DNA from: Opisthorchis felineus
Taxonomy: Eukaryota; Platyhelminthes; Trematoda; Opisthorchiida; Opisthorchiidae
Direction of reading: 5' to 3'
Length of the DNA stretch: 64,000 nt
Assembly: GCA_004794785.1 (NCBI GenBank)
Contig: SJOL01005899.1
Location: forward strand, 361,615 to 425,614
A program made the position numbers and the translations under genes. The stretch's first letter is position 1, and the number at the start of each line of letters is the position of its first letter. The notes under the pieces were generated by a model, which saw only the letters and a list, made by a program, of their open reading frames with translations, ran no database searches and was not told the DNA's origin. Shown piece after piece: positions 25,185 to 36,506 of this stretch.

Positions 25185-27881
25185 ATGAAGATCCCGTTGC
25201 CACAACCTTTTGAGGATGGGGATGTGCGGACCTTCCTGGAGGACTTCGAGGATGTTGCGGAGGCGGCAGGACTGGAGACCGACAGGGGTAAGTTGGCGGC
25301 ACTGAAGACCCTCCTCAGAGGCCGGGCGAAGGCGGCCCTGGATGCGGCCAGAAGAGGCCCTCGGAAGATGGACTGGGCCGCCGCGAAGGAAGCTCTTGCA
25401 GCGGAGTTCGACACGCCGGCCGACCGCCAGGAGGCTATGAGGCGGTTCAAGACGGCCAGCATGGGACCTGGATGTGACCCGACCGTGTTCTTCGCCAGCC
25501 TGCAGCAGTTGTTGGATCGGGCCTTGCCGGAACTGGACGGAGTATCGCGCCAGCAGTTGCTGTCCGAACAGTTCGTCGAGGGAGTCCACCCTGCGCTTCG
25601 TGCCCAGTTGCGGTTGGCAAGAGCAACTGGCCAGTTGAGTGTGGAGCACCTGGTGCATCTGGCACGGGAATTGGCCGAGGCGCCACTGGCCACGTTGCAG
25701 TCGCAGGAGAACAGGGATGAGTCAACAGTGGAGGACCTGAAGAACAAAGTGGACCAACTTGCCGGACAGCTTGCAGCAATCAAGACGGAATCTCGGAGGC
25801 ACGCTCGAATGAGCCGATGCTACAGGTGTGGCATGCATGGCCACTGGAAGAATCAATGCCCTCATACCCGACCACCTGTACATAATAAAACTTTGGACTA
25901 CTCCTCTTTTCCCGGGTGGGTTGCGATCAGTGCAGTCACACAGGCTACTATACAGGCCGTTGTCGAGATAGACGGGAAGAAGGAGCTGTGTCTGATTGAT
26001 ACGGGAGCAGGGGTATCGCTGAGACGGAGAGGGAACGAAGCTGTATGCAAACCGTGCGCGCTAGCCGTAAGAGCAGTGGGTGGATACCAACTGAAAATTG
26101 ACGGATTGTCAATGCACTCAATGCGCCTAGGCGACAGGTCCGTGCAGCACGAGTTCCTTATCAGCCCAGACATTGAGCAGACAATTTTGGGAGCAGATTT
26201 TCTCAGGGGCACAGAATCCGTGGTTGATCTCAAGCGGGGAAAACTGGTGACCAAGTATGGCGCAGTCAAGCTTGAAGGTTACCCAAGCACTGCCGTGAAC
26301 GAGCTGCATGTCCGAAAGCTTCCGTCCTGTAACATGCCGTCAGTACAATCCGTGGTCGAGGAATACTCCGAATTGTTCACAGGCGAAGAGGATCCGTTTG
26401 GCTTCTGCTCGTGGATTGAACACGAAATTCCGCTCTCGTCTGAATGCTTTCGACCTTACGGACCCCGTCCGCTGCCGCTCCATCTACGGGAGGAGGTCCA
26501 TAAGCAAGTGCAGGAGATGTTGAAAAATGGCATAATTGAGGAGGCCAACAGTGCATACAACTCCCCGGTTGTGCTTGTAAAGAAGGCAAATGGAAAGTAT
26601 CGGTTCTGCGTGGATTTTCGGCGGTTGAACGAACTGACCGTAAATCGGGTTGTAGCTGTCCCTTCGGTGGCGGATATTTTCGATTCCCTCCAGCATTCCC
26701 GATATTTCACGGTGTTCGACTTGCGTTCCGGATATTGGCAACTATCTATCAAGGCGGAGGACCGGGAGAAAACGGCGTTCACCGTTGGGGACACCCAATA
26801 TCAATTTAGACGGATGCCGTTTGGTTTGTCGGGAGCACCATTCACATTCCGGCGCTTGATGCTTCGTTTAACGAAGGGTCTACAGAATGTTGCCGTGTAC
26901 GGGGATGATATCGTTGTGTACAGCAATTCGGAACCAGAGCACGCAGTTCATTTGAAGGCCGTATTGAAGCGTATCCGGGAGGCGGGCCTGCGGATAAATG
27001 AAGCCAAGACACAGCTCGCTCGGAGTTCAGTGACACTGCTGGGGCATAAAGTGGGTCACGGAGAGGTTAGCCCACTGCCAGAAAAACTGGCAAAGATCGA
27101 GGACTGTGCTGTTCCCAATTCCAAGCGATCCCTACGGCAGTTTCTTGGGCGAGCAGCATACTACAGCCGGTTTGTCAAAGATTTCAACACGATTGCTGCT
27201 CCACTGTACGACTTGCTTGGGCAAAATCGGAAGTTCGAATGGACCAGGGAAGCACACGAGGCTTTCGAACGTGTCAAAGCGCGCATGCTGGATCAGCAAC
27301 TGACCCTCAAACTGCCCAGGGTCGGAGAGATGTTTACTGTTGCAACGGACGCTAGCGACCGCGGTATCGGCGCTGTCCTGAAGCAGAGGCATGGAGTTAT
27401 CGAATATGCCAGTCGCGTCCTGACTAACGCTGAGCAGAAGTACTCGACTATTGAGAAAGAATGTTTAGCGATCGTCTGGGCCCTGGATAAGTGGAGGCCA
27501 TACCTGCTTGGACAAAGATTTCATGTCGAGACTGATCACAAACCCCTGGAGTGGATCAGGACCACCAGAGATCCTCGCGGAAAGCTCGCGCGATGGGCAC
27601 TCCGGTTGCAAGAGTACGACTTTACGATCCGGCACGTGCCAGGGAAGGAGAACCACCTGGCTGATTGGTTGTCAAAACCAGAGACTGGAAATGAGGCCCT
27701 GAAGATCATGATCGGCGCCAATAGCCTCGTCCCCGAACTGAATCCCGGAAGGCTGGTGCAACTACAGAGGCAGGATCCAGTGTTACGGAAGGTTGCAGCC
27801 ACCTTGTTGGACGGAGGCAGTATTGAGAGCGGGGAGGGAGATAAAACTGGAGACGTTCCAGAATCGCTTCGACCGGCTTAG
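25185..27881 (+). CDS. Gag-Pol polyprotein of the gypsy element (Gag, PR, RT, RNase H)
   Basis: One open frame of 898 codons. Residues 1-205 are a Gag capsid-type region, Arg/Ala/Leu-rich and without membrane segments. A CCHC nucleocapsid knuckle (CYRCGMHGHWKNQC) lies at 212-225. The aspartic protease motif LIDTGAG is at about 270-276. The RT follows, with CVDFRRLNELT, MPFGLSGAPFTF and the catalytic YGDD at 572-575. RNase H has ATDASDRG (first Asp about 722), IEKECLAIVWAL and ETDHKPLEW. The frame ends just before the integrase zinc-binding region, in the tether where the reading frame breaks. Gag and Pol share one frame with no shift between them. YGDD is unusual, as gypsy RTs mostly have YLDD or YVDD. 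The ATG at 25,185 is the first in this frame after the primer site; an ATG at 25,181 is in another frame. Confidence 0.93.
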   Translation: MKIPLPQPFEDGDVRTFLEDFEDVAEAAGLETDRGKLAALKTLLRGRAKAALDAARRGPRKMDWAAAKEALAAEFDTPADRQEAMRRFKTASMGPGCDPTVFFASLQQLLDRALPELDGVSRQQLLSEQFVEGVHPALRAQLRLARATGQLSVEHLVHLARELAEAPLATLQSQENRDESTVEDLKNKVDQLAGQLAAIKTESRRHARMSRCYRCGMHGHWKNQCPHTRPPVHNKTLDYSSFPGWVAISAVTQATIQAVVEIDGKKELCLIDTGAGVSLRRRGNEAVCKPCALAVRAVGGYQLKIDGLSMHSMRLGDRSVQHEFLISPDIEQTILGADFLRGTESVVDLKRGKLVTKYGAVKLEGYPSTAVNELHVRKLPSCNMPSVQSVVEEYSELFTGEEDPFGFCSWIEHEIPLSSECFRPYGPRPLPLHLREEVHKQVQEMLKNGIIEEANSAYNSPVVLVKKANGKYRFCVDFRRLNELTVNRVVAVPSVADIFDSLQHSRYFTVFDLRSGYWQLSIKAEDREKTAFTVGDTQYQFRRMPFGLSGAPFTFRRLMLRLTKGLQNVAVYGDDIVVYSNSEPEHAVHLKAVLKRIREAGLRINEAKTQLARSSVTLLGHKVGHGEVSPLPEKLAKIEDCAVPNSKRSLRQFLGRAAYYSRFVKDFNTIAAPLYDLLGQNRKFEWTREAHEAFERVKARMLDQQLTLKLPRVGEMFTVATDASDRGIGAVLKQRHGVIEYASRVLTNAEQKYSTIEKECLAIVWALDKWRPYLLGQRFHVETDHKPLEWIRTTRDPRGKLARWALRLQEYDFTIRHVPGKENHLADWLSKPETGNEALKIMIGANSLVPELNPGRLVQLQRQDPVLRKVAATLLDGGSIESGEGDKTGDVPESLRPA

Positions 27882-28960
27882 CCTGAGTGAAGCTGGCATA
27901 ATATCCTGGAATGCCATTGATTCGGATGCCCGTGATACCTCGCGTCCTGAGGTGGAAGCTGATCGTCGAATTCCACGAGATGGCACACACAGGGTGCACA
28001 AAGACGTACAAATTACTTCAGCAGAAGGCCTACTGGCCAGGGATGAGAAGTGAGGTAATGGATCATGTGGTGGCCTGTAAGCGGTGCCGACTGATGAAAG
28101 GAGATACGACAGGGGCAACTCACCCCATAGGACCTTGTCCCGTATCAGATGTCGGCGAGTTATGGTCCGTTGGCTTCATAGGCCCCTTTCCGGTGACAGC
28201 CAGTGGAAATCAATGTATCATAATAATGAGAGAACACCTGTTGCGGTGGGTCTAGGTGGCAGCCATACCAAATCAGTGGGCAACGACGATTAATGGAGCG
28301 GTAGTGCATCACATCGTAGCCAACCATGGGGTACCAAAAACGATCCTAACGGATCAGGGGCCTTGCTTCGAGAGCGAAGAGTTTAGGAGTTGCTTGCAGA
28401 AGCCAGGCATCATACGGCACCATACCACGCGCAACCAAATGGTCTGACCGAAAGCAGTAACCGAACGATCAAGAAGTGGCTGGCGACCAAAGGTGACTGG
28501 GAAGTGAAACTGCCGATGGTGCTGCTAACTCATCGTGCTTCCATACAGCCAACCACAGGCAAGTCCCCGTTCATGCTGATGTACGGTCGACATCCGCGAC
28601 TTCCAGTTGATCAGGAAATTGGGTTATGGCCGGCAACACACTTGTCTCCAGAGGAGCTAGGAGAGGAAAGCTCGAGAAAACTTGTTCGCCGCTCAGGAAA
28701 GGACTAGACAGAAAACGGCAAGTAGAAAGGCACGACCATTCCCCATAGGCGCGAAGGTTAAGTGGAAGGATCATCAGAATCATGGAAGGAGTGGACTGGG
28801 GTCGCGGAAGCTGGGCAGTCGATGGCAACGTCCGTTTGTCGTTACCGACCGCCGGGGAAACGTCTATACAATTCAAGACGGTTGCGAATCGAAAAGAGTA
28901 AATGGGATTCAGCTTCGGAGGTGGCATGATACACCCAAAGAGCTGCCGGGGCCGACCTAA
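27882..28960 (+). pseudogene. Integrase of the gypsy element, frameshifted
   Basis: Successive frames encode an HHCC zinc-binding domain (HEMAH with VACKRC, about 27,970-28,090), a catalytic core and a C-terminal GAKVKW... tail (to 28,960). The core shows WSVGFIGPF, where the first Asp of the DDE triad is replaced by Gly (GGC at 28,172-28,174). TDQG with the second Asp and NGLTESSNR with the Glu come later, in different frames. At least three frame changes are needed to read the whole. Integration in cis by this copy is therefore impossible, although the upstream frame is intact. Confidence 0.88.
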
Positions 28961-28997
28961 CGGAGGCAAATGAAGATCGGTCGCCTGCATGCGACCT

Positions 28998-29013
28998 TCA
29001 AAGGGGGAAGGTG
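28998..29013 (+). other. Polypurine tract next to the 3' LTR
   Basis: AAAGGGGGAAGG, followed by TG, directly precedes the 3' LTR. Such a purine run primes plus-strand DNA synthesis in LTR retrotransposons and supports the 3' LTR boundary. Confidence 0.75.
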
Positions 29014-29317
29014 TGTAACGGTGGATACTACTGATGAGGCATGCTAGTAGTATGTGGTTTCTTCGTAACACCGCCTTGACCTAACGGAAGGTGAAATTTA
29101 GTACGGAATTTGTGGAACTGCTTTGCAGCATTCTTTCACAGTTGCGTGATAGTCGATGAATATCCAGGAGAGTTCAAGAAGACGCGACCAAGAAGAAGAC
29201 GGATATTCAGTTTTTTAAAACAAGGTGCATGTGGGACCTTCCTGTCCAATAGTCTGTAACTGTTTAGTTGGTGTTTTCTAATAAACAACTCCGTGGCGAA
29301 GGGCTTTCTTCCTTACA
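29014..29317 (+). repeat. 3' LTR of the gypsy element
   Basis: It starts TGTAACGGTGG and ends TTCCTTACA. It matches the 5' LTR except for scattered substitutions (for example G/T within GCATGCGAG) and one A-run difference. It contains AATAAA near the end, a likely polyadenylation signal for the element's transcript. Confidence 0.93.
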
Positions 29318-29321
29318 CTGG

Positions 29322-30439
29322 TAGACAGGTTAAGAAGACATCAAATTATTCAGTTGGTATCCCGTGTCCAGTAAATGGGCCAAAACGGGACTCGTAATGA
29401 AACGCCATTGTCCTGTCCGGAAGCCGATTGGGAGATGTTCAAACATTCGTCTGGAAAGTTGCCCTGTTGCTCGATCAATATTGCGGGCTTCACGGGAGCA
29501 GTCAAGCGGATACACACACATCGGTGTGGTCTCACGAGAACGTCCACCATTCACTGGTTGCTTACTGGTGGACGGCTTTTAAAGCATACCAGTACTTCAC
29601 TAGTGTGACCACCTATGAAAGACAGAAGCAAGTTTTTCTGGTATATGCGAAATTAGTTCGGAAGCGAAGGTTTCACGTTTATCTTGAAAGATCTGTCTGG
29701 TCACCCGTTTGTGATGTCAGAGTGGGTTATTTCGTTCTTTGGCGAGAAGTTCTCAAGCTTGGACATAATACGACAATAACTGACTTGACAGGAGAGCCAC
29801 TTATTCTACCTGTATATAAAACTTGTCGTTGAACAGGTATTATACATCTCGTGTAGACCGTGAAACTAATTCCAATAAATTCGGGCCAAAACAGGTATCT
29901 GACACGTAATGCGCAAGATACCAGCCGTCTTTCTAGCCTGCTTTCTTTACCTATCCCGTTTTCCAACTTTTGAAAGTGCGTTCAGAGTAGATACGATTTT
30001 GCTAAGACATTCTCTTCTGTCTAAGAGAAATACGCCAAATCTATCGCATTTGTTGGTAATTAGTGCCATCACCCTTAAGTTGCTGGTATGCTCCACGATA
30101 CCCCTTTGTAAACGGACTCAGATGTGCCGGTTTAGATGGTCGATATGGGCAGAAATATGGACATTCAAACTGTCTTTTTCTCGAGATGGTTGCCTTTACA
30201 CGTGCGAAATTTGTGGCCGAGAGAAAGCAACCTTGGCAACGCCATATCCAAAGTCACATCAGGTAGACTGCGAATGTATCTTTTCTGTTCATGAAGATGG
30301 CCTGTGGCTGTCTCCCATCCGACTTCTTGAAGCACGTCCCCAACACTTATGCATGCATCTCACACTTGTAAAATTTATTCCTCGAATTACTAGTGTAAAA
30401 TTAGACTGAAGACCTGTTAAAACTGCTATCCTCTGAGGA
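29322..30439. other. No recognised gene; two long open frames
   Basis: Plus-strand frames at 29,428-29,832 (134 codons) and 29,909-30,409 (166 codons) are open. The second starts with a hydrophobic stretch (PAVFLACFLYL) that could act as a signal peptide and contains a CEICGRE phrase. Neither matches a family I know. No splice sites or partner exons were identified, and either could be chance or repeat-derived. Confidence 0.3.
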
Positions 30440-32350
30440 AGGTTTCGTCGCAGATGTTCTTACGGACCCCAAAAGTATATAGAGACAACACCACTACGAC
30501 CAATCCTCTCTCCCAGGAGCTCCAACTTACAAACTGTCAAAAAAACTGTGGGGAAGGTTGAAATATACCATCAGTGGGTCACAACACTCAGTCAACAATG
30601 CAGGGCGATTCCTGGAAAGACTGAGGAAGATAAGCATTAAAGAGGATCAAATAATTGTCTTTTGATGTAAACTCACTGTTCACATCGCTGAACCTGGGCT
30701 TCGTCAAGACAACTGTCGCCAAACTACTTCACAGACATGGCGTACCAAATGGATCCCTAGAAAAGGAATATCTCTGCGAACTGCTCAGCTTATGCTTGAC
30801 CACGTATTTTGAATTCAACGGAGGGTACTACGAACAACTACCAGGAACACCGATCGGATCTCCGATTTCTGGATTTATTGCAAAAACTAGAACGGATAGA
30901 ACTTCCGGATCTGCTACTTGGATGACACTTTTTTCATCATCAAAAGGAGTGGTATACAGTGAACAAGCTAACAAATAAACATTATTTTTGATGGTATCCT
31001 ATTCACAATGGAAGAAGCCGATGGGAAACTGACATTCTTAGATGTTATCATCATGAGATTGCTAATCGGATAACTGCAGACTAAATTCCACAGACAGGCA
31101 ACGCATACAGACGAATTCGCAGCTAACACACCATGGAGTTGGTCAGAGAAGGGAAACGCTTGTACAAAGCTTTTCTAAGAAATGTATACTCCGGAAACTT
31201 CATCTGGTGGACTTTCAGAAAACCAAATTCGGACAACACAAAGGCACAAGCAGAAGGCAAACGGACTATACTTCCATTCAGCAAGAATGTTTCGGAAATG
31301 AATGCACGGCTGTTACGACGGTACAACACAAACGCGACCCACAAGCCTGCGAGCACCCTGAAGAGAGCAGTGTCAAACTCAAAGGGACGATTAGACATAA
31401 TGTCAAGGACCAGCGTCCTATATACAAGATTCAGTCCCACTACGTGGGACGAACAGAAAGGAAGCTGTCTACCAGATTACATGAACGCAAACTTGCAACT
31501 AGAAGGCACGACCAATTTTCACTCGTCTCCATGCACGAAAATCAAGATGGACACAAATTCGAATGGAGGAACGTTCATATACTGGCTCAATTAAGAACCA
31601 AGAAAGAACGCGAATTCATGGAAGCATGACACTCCACTGAAAAAGCCATCAACAAACACATTGAAATCGATCCAGTCTATCGACCACTGTGAGCAAAAGA
31701 ACTATAGAACGCAAAGCCGCACAACAAACTGGGGTGAACCAGTACAGAAGAGGCAGACAAACCAAAACAAAAATCAAGGGCATCAATTAACTCTCCCGGA
31801 CTAGCATCGAAGGAATATACAAAATGACTCAACAAACGGTGGTATCAAATTTACCATCGAAGCGCAACCAAATCGACCAACATAAGAAGGAAAAACTACA
31901 TCAAACGGGGAAGCACAATCGGCTAATCAAACGCAAGAATATGAGACGACGATATAAACTAAGAACGGATCAGTCAAACTGAAGGAAACAAACTACCAAA
32001 ATAGAAATCGCCATCACGGCCAACAGAATTCAAGGAAGAAAGACCACAACGCAGCGCAAACGGGCCAATGATATTGCAGGAAAGGTATATTCAGATTAGA
32101 CAACCACATGAGAGGATATCAGATACTCTTCAAGAACTTAAAAACGCAGCTAGATAAGGAGGAAGTACCCACTCAACTGTGCACTAACGATGTCTCCTCG
32201 ACTAAGGACGAAACGTTCGCAAGCCAATTGCCAAGCTCCGCTAACAGATCGACGGCCATGTGATCAAGCACAAGTAATCTCACTCGCGCTAACAACAGTT
32301 TGACTCCGACAAGCTTGACGCTATACGCAACTTAAGGGTTTGAAGAATTT
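30440..32350 (+). mobile_element. Penelope-like element, RT and GIY-YIG endonuclease, decayed
   Basis: Broken frames read in PLE order. TTPLRPILS lies near 30,490 and SFDVNSLFTSLNLGFVKT at 30,655. YFEFNGGYYEQLPGTPIGSP precedes the RT active site YLDDTFFIIKR at about 30,915-30,950, which is in another frame from the 107-codon frame before it. The GIY-YIG part follows at 31.4-31.6 kb with HYVGRTERKLSTRLHERKLA and TRRHDQFSLVSMHENQDGHK. A long AC-rich, poorly coding stretch leads to a 3' region (32,150-32,300) shared with the fragments at 13.8 and 59.1 kb. PLEs are found at high copy number in flukes. This copy is inactive because of the shifts. Confidence 0.82.
32150..32270 (+). ncRNA. Possible hammerhead-like ribozyme remnant in the Penelope 3' region
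   Basis: The segment contains CTAACGATGTCTCC, a short loop, then AGGACGAAACG. A GTCT/GGAC stem leading directly into GAAAC resembles stem II and the GAAA arm of a hammerhead. CTAACGA stands where the core CUGANGA is expected, followed by one extra base. PLEs are known to carry hammerhead ribozymes. Because the core is imperfect, this is a candidate only. Confidence 0.3.
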
Positions 32351-34865
32351 AATATCTCGAAGCACTCAGGCTTTCTGCTTGTTTGAACGAACTGATCCTG
32401 TCAGGCTTGCATACATGTCCTATGGTGAACACACGATATTGTCGCCCATGTTGAAGGGAAAACAAGTATCAAGAAGAAGACCAAACCATTCTCAATCGCG
32501 ACTGGTTATTCAATAGGCTGATAACAACAAAATAGGCAAAGCTCTCATCGACGTCGTGCACCAATCGTTGATCAACATGATGAATTGAGCGAATCAGGGT
32601 GCAAAGCATAACTAGAGAAAGGAACTGGTAAAATTCTTACATGATCTGATGTTGCAGTTATCACAAATGGGGGACAACATTGGGTGGGGAATACAACGTT
32701 TTATCAAGTCAGTTGGAGCTTCATTTCAGGGATAGGCACACCCAAGTGCCAAAGATAAGGGTGGAAGGTTACGGACACACGAAAGGGGGATATTCGCATT
32801 TCGGGAGGAAAGAATGATGCACAGTTGGAAGATGTAACGCAGACTGTGTACGGTAAAATACAGTCAAACAATACATACTGATAATCAGAATAGACCGTAT
32901 AAAAACAACGGAACAATGGCACAGAAAACTAAGAAATCACAAAGCTCGGACCGAGGATCAGACGGGAACAGTTTAGAAGACGCCAGTTGGACAGTTGTAT
33001 CATCGTTTCAAGTGCTATACAAATGAGAGAATGGAAAGAATGTTGCTTTCAGTTGGATGAGTGCTCATTGAAAACTTCAGGCCATGATTATCAGTCCAAT
33101 ATAAACTATTGCTGACAAGCTTTTTCAACGTTTTACACCACACACTAAACGCCTCTCGAAAAAGTAGGCATGGAAATACACATATCGTGTGACAACTGTA
33201 ACAGTGACCATTGGTAGTAGGTCATGTTAATTGACACCTCTCTTTTATTGGAATGCAACTCGTCTCCCTCACTTCCACAAACGCGTTGAACAATTGGAAT
33301 AAACGTGATGAGTTTCCACACGCCGAACTGTTAAAGACAACTTCCGTTACAGCATAGACTGCTGCTTTTCGTTAGATGCGGAGAAAAAGTTGGAAAGTTG
33401 AATGTCCCGGCAATTTACTTGCTGAAATATCCACTGTGGGAGCCTCGAAACGACAGGTGCGCAAAGCCCGTATAGTGGTCGAAGCCAGTAGGCGGTTCGT
33501 TCAGTGACTAGCAGACTGATCTGGTTGGTCAGTTTCGCCACATCCTGCTGAGTTAGATGATGGCGGTCGGTTAAATTTATCACTCATTGATTGTGACCCC
33601 TACCAAGTTGACTACAGCTTCAAGACAAAAAACTTCGTGACTGTTCAAGAAGTCAAGAGTCAAAGCACTCATCCGTGACTAACATTCGCAAATTTTGCTC
33701 CTCACAAATGTTAGCGAGTCCTAGCAATTTCGAACTTCAGCGATTAGGCCGATAACCACTTGGCTTACGCATCGGGGGACAGTGGATTTTTTAAAGAGAA
33801 AAATACATTCCAAACGAGCTGCGCGAATTAAGTCATCACCAAAGAAGTTGAAAACAGCCTGGATGGATGGAATTACTTCATGTTATATGTTTTTGTGTAG
33901 CATTTTACCTCTAAGTGTGAAGAGATATTCACAGATGAGCTAAACCTCCCTTCAAAAGGTTCTGGAAATGGTAAAGCATGATGTGACTAGGAGTGAATTT
34001 CGAAATCGTCTTCCTCCATGAATACTTCAAGACTAAATTTTCTTGGTCTCGTGTTATCGTCTATAAACGTAAAGTATTGTTATTACCAGAATCCGGTCAA
34101 AATGTGTAAAATAAGCGGAAATATTGTTTCGCCCTTGCTCCATATTTTCCTTGTGATAAATGGTGTGCACCTCTTGGCAATAACGGATTCCTAGTTCGAA
34201 TATCACCCTGAACGCTACATAATTGAGTTACTCAGTTAATCAGTTCCGGATCTCGCCTGCTAAGTCGGCGCGGTTCACATGCAAAAAAGATATCTCCTGC
34301 GGTTTTGTTAGGATGCACGGTCCAAGGGCCCCAGTGAAGTGTGGGCCACCTTTTAGCTACTTAAGCTTATGTTCTGAAATTTCTACTTTGTTAAACTCAT
34401 GGATGGCAGACGAGAGAGTCCTCCACCTAACTCGTGCGAAAAGAGGAAATTGCCTTTGGGAGTGGACAGCGCTTGGAAACTGGGGTATTGGTGAGTCCAG
34501 ACGGTGTTACGTCAGACAATAAGGGGTGGAGAGCTCTTTAGTACATGTATGCGAAATTCGGGTCCACGCAACCTCCACTCCACTGACTAAAACAAGCGCA
34601 AACGTGGGTTTGTAGGTTCGACAAATTCACCAATTAATTGGGATGTTGTTGCGGCAAACAGGTGAGTGTTTTGTCACTAACAACATCTACAGATTAGGAG
34701 AGGATTTAACCGGAGTTCAGAGATTTTTAGCACTGCTGCACAAAGGATAGACTAACATCATCAACGTACCGATTAGATTCAAGAATCTCTCATAATTAGA
34801 AAAGCCATTTGACTGCATCAGAATATGCAACATACCACAAGACTTGTGGTTTGACGCTTACCGTT
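32351..34865. other. No recognisable gene
   Basis: Only frames of 99 codons or fewer occur. No repeat from elsewhere in the window was recognised. The region lies between the Penelope-like element and the minus-strand membrane-exon candidates, so it may be the 3' flank or a terminal intron of that gene. Confidence 0.4.
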
Positions 34866-34906
34866 TCAGCGTATAAGCGCTGGCTTGGTCATAACAAAAT
34901 AAACAG

Positions 34907-35165
34907 CTAACCTACACACAAAGCTAAGAACGCCAAGATGTTGAAGCGACGAACCGCCCAAAAGGCCACGTTGTAGACAGAAACCCGTAAGTTTTGCAGT
35001 CGATAATTGCAGTTCGTCATAGTGTGCAAGAAACGGCAGTAAAGCAGGTAAGTTATCAGGGAAAGTGAAACACCGATAGCTAATACGACATACCGTAGCA
35101 ATAAAACACATGATCGCAAGAACTATGGTCAAGCCGGTCCATAGATGCGGTTTCGTCTGGTACAA
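34907..35165 (-). other. Hydrophobic open stretch, possible exon of a membrane protein
   Basis: Two overlapping minus-strand frames are open. One reads VLLLRYVVLAIGVSLSLITY, a likely membrane segment, and then a basic amphipathic part. The other reads WTGLTIVLAIMCFIAT and runs into a GTATGT that would be a good donor. Only one can be real. Neither has the phase needed to join the exon at 35,511-35,731 directly, so an intervening exon would be required. Confidence 0.25.
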
Positions 35166-35510
35166 CTTAGTTCATTTGGAAGTGGACAGCATAAACCACG
35201 GGTGAGAAAACAGAGTCAACAAAGTCATTTGCGGAGGCACACGGCTCCCTAAGGAAGAAAAACTAAGTGACATTAGCAAACAAATATGGTTTTCATATCG
35301 CGACTCGGATGGATATACGTGACAATGATGCCCTCATTTAATCAGCCACAGGGTCTTCTCCACAGGAAAGGGGCTTTATGACCTGAGTATTCTGGCATGA
35401 GACTCAGACATCACGAGAATACTTGTTTAACAAGTGATTAGATCAATACACTTCCAGGATGGGTTTAAAATACTGTGGTTTATAATTGAAAGAATAAGAA
35501 TCTGACTTAC

Positions 35511-35731
35511 GTATTTTTGCCGGATCTTTTCCTCAGCCAGATCGACACTAAGCCAAAACACCAATCCACCATATCGAGGACCGGCGGAGACAACCGTGTA
35601 TACTGATTCCGGATAGCCATCGTTCGCAAAACGTTTTGATGCCTCTCTAAGTAAGCCGTATCTGTCAGGACAAAAAAAGCAGCTGTTTCAAAGGTGTCAA
35701 GAAAGACGTAGACATTGAACAAGCATGGAAG
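35511..35731 (-). CDS. Probable internal exon, unrecognised membrane protein
   Basis: The minus strand is open for 221 nt between an acceptor (TTCTCAACAG before 35,731) and a strong donor (GTAAGT from 35,510). It enters at phase 0 and leaves at phase 2; at least one other frame meets a stop. The translation, with phrases such as LFNVYVFLDTFETAAFFVL and VDWCFGLVSIWLRKRSG, has two moderately hydrophobic parts separated by a polar stretch. I do not recognise the family. Other exon candidates at 36.5 and 37.4 kb on the same strand suggest a multi-exon membrane protein gene downstream of the glycosyltransferase. Confidence 0.45.
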
Positions 35732-36506
35732 CTGTTGAGAAGTAAAGATAAGTAGTTATGGAATATCAAAAGTTTACAGCCTGAAAGTTTGGCATTACAT
35801 ACAACTTGCTGACAAGGTCTCGTCACCGCGAACTTTCTTCAAATTTTCCAAAGCATGAGCAACCTGAGGGGATCAACAAAGATTAGCCCGATGCGATGCA
35901 AGTACGCACCCAGCTAACACAGTCGGACTGTTCAACATTTAGCAAAAAATCACCCGGTTGTCGATCAGTTTGATCGACTCTTGTGTGCAGATGCCAGATA
36001 AGTGTCTTTCGGAAGACCATACAGCATCTGAACACAACAGTGAAGATCGTCGAGAGTTGGTAGTTTCCTGCTCTTTTGAGGAACAATACTTTTACAGCAA
36101 TCGACTGTTTGAATCTGTCACAACTTCGGCACGGGGGACATTCATCTCTGTTCCATTAAAAAAACCCACGAAGATATCATGTTTAATCAGTGATACTTTG
36201 CTGGATAAAAGTTTTCGCACACGCTCAGTAACATTGATTTAGTCCGTAGGAGTGCATGTTACTCCGTCCTGAGGAAGCTAAGTAGAAAACCAAGATTGTT
36301 CTAATAGGCTGGTAGCGAGCTAAAATGGAACAGATACAAAATTACTCAAGGTCAGACGATACTGGAAAAAGTAAAAACGCATGCTTCGGTGCCAAGGTGA
36401 TCCAGGCAACTTGACTCACACCTATCGATCACCACGCCCGTTTCAGTGGGTTAACAGAACCGCTCGACGGCGATGAGATCATTCCTACAACTAACCAAAA
36501 AGTCAC

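Larger units (their letters stand above)
24856..29317 (+). mobile_element. Ty3/gypsy LTR retrotransposon, nearly complete
   Basis: Two direct LTRs (24,856-25,160 and 29,014-29,317) enclose a gag-pol region in the order Gag, CCHC knuckle, protease, RT, RNase H, integrase, the Ty3/gypsy order. CTGG at 24,852-24,855 is repeated at 29,318-29,321, a perfect 4-bp target duplication. The LTRs differ by about ten substitutions and one single-base indel by eye, roughly 3%, so the insertion is fairly recent but not new. Gag through RNase H is one intact frame, while the integrase part is split by frameshifts and has lost a catalytic Asp. The GC-rich gag start contrasts with the flanks. Confidence 0.95.

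Noticed and set aside
25121..25783. 220-codon minus-strand frame opposite gag
   Set aside because: It is a shadow of the GC-rich gag codons; the plus frame has the knuckle, protease and RT.
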